Below, piece by piece: positions 6,657-6,664 of a DNA stretch of 6,664 bases. Origin of the DNA: CAYZXU01 sp964482535. GTDB lineage: Bacteria > Desulfobacterota > Desulfobacteria > Desulfobacterales > BuS5. The stretch lies in contig CAYZXU010000127.1 in assembly GCA_964482535.1 (NCBI GenBank), positions 1 to 6,664 of the forward strand, read 5' to 3'. Position 1 is the stretch's first letter. Every line of letters begins with the position of its first letter. Made by a program: the position numbers and the translations under genes. The notes beneath the pieces are model-generated. The model ran no database searches and had not been told where the DNA came from. It saw only the letters and a list, made by a program, of their open reading frames with translations.

Positions 6657-6664
6657 AATAAACC

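Overview
The window is AT-rich (roughly 40% G+C by eye) and holds five complete genes: ftsK (+), a universal stress protein gene (-), an acyl-CoA dehydrogenase family gene (+), and a two-gene nfnB/nfnA-type flavoprotein pair (-). There is no rRNA, tRNA, CRISPR array, transposase or phage gene. The mix of an Nfn-type NADH/ferredoxin/NADP oxidoreductase, a stand-alone acyl-CoA dehydrogenase and a compact FtsK suits an anaerobe. A sulfate-reducing or syntrophic Desulfobacterota (Desulfobacterales-like) is my best guess, inferred from gene content only.

Layout. 1-112 is the end of an upstream intergenic region, with a weak hairpin at its left edge and no clear promoter. 113-2278 is ftsK, a 721-aa chromosome-translocating ATPase with membrane anchor, motor and gamma domain. 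2279-2374 separates convergent ftsK and usp and is mostly a 79-bp element bounded by perfect 12-bp inverted repeats. 2375-2833 (-) is the Usp gene, with a good Shine-Dalgarno and a recognisable sigma70-type promoter. 2834-3102 is a very AT-rich divergent promoter region. 3103-4239 (+) is the acyl-CoA dehydrogenase family gene, closed by a strong intrinsic terminator at 4265-4303 whose T tract runs into the stop codon of the convergent nfnB. 4302-5723 (-) and 5826-6656 (-) are nfnB and nfnA, in the order nfnA then nfnB when transcribed.

Working together. Only nfnA and nfnB form an obvious functional unit: the small [2Fe-2S]/FAD subunit and the large 2x[4Fe-4S]/FAD subunit of an NADH-dependent reduced ferredoxin:NADP+ oxidoreductase, historically annotated as sulfide dehydrogenase or glutamate synthase small chain. 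The other three genes look like independent single-gene transcription units.

Most of the window is ordinary core metabolism and cell-division content. The most notable observation is that the acyl-CoA dehydrogenase family protein appears to lack the catalytic glutamate at both positions where the family normally carries it, although its FAD/substrate-binding motifs are kept. The second is the 12-bp inverted-repeat element behind ftsK. I did not find a convincing new multi-gene system.
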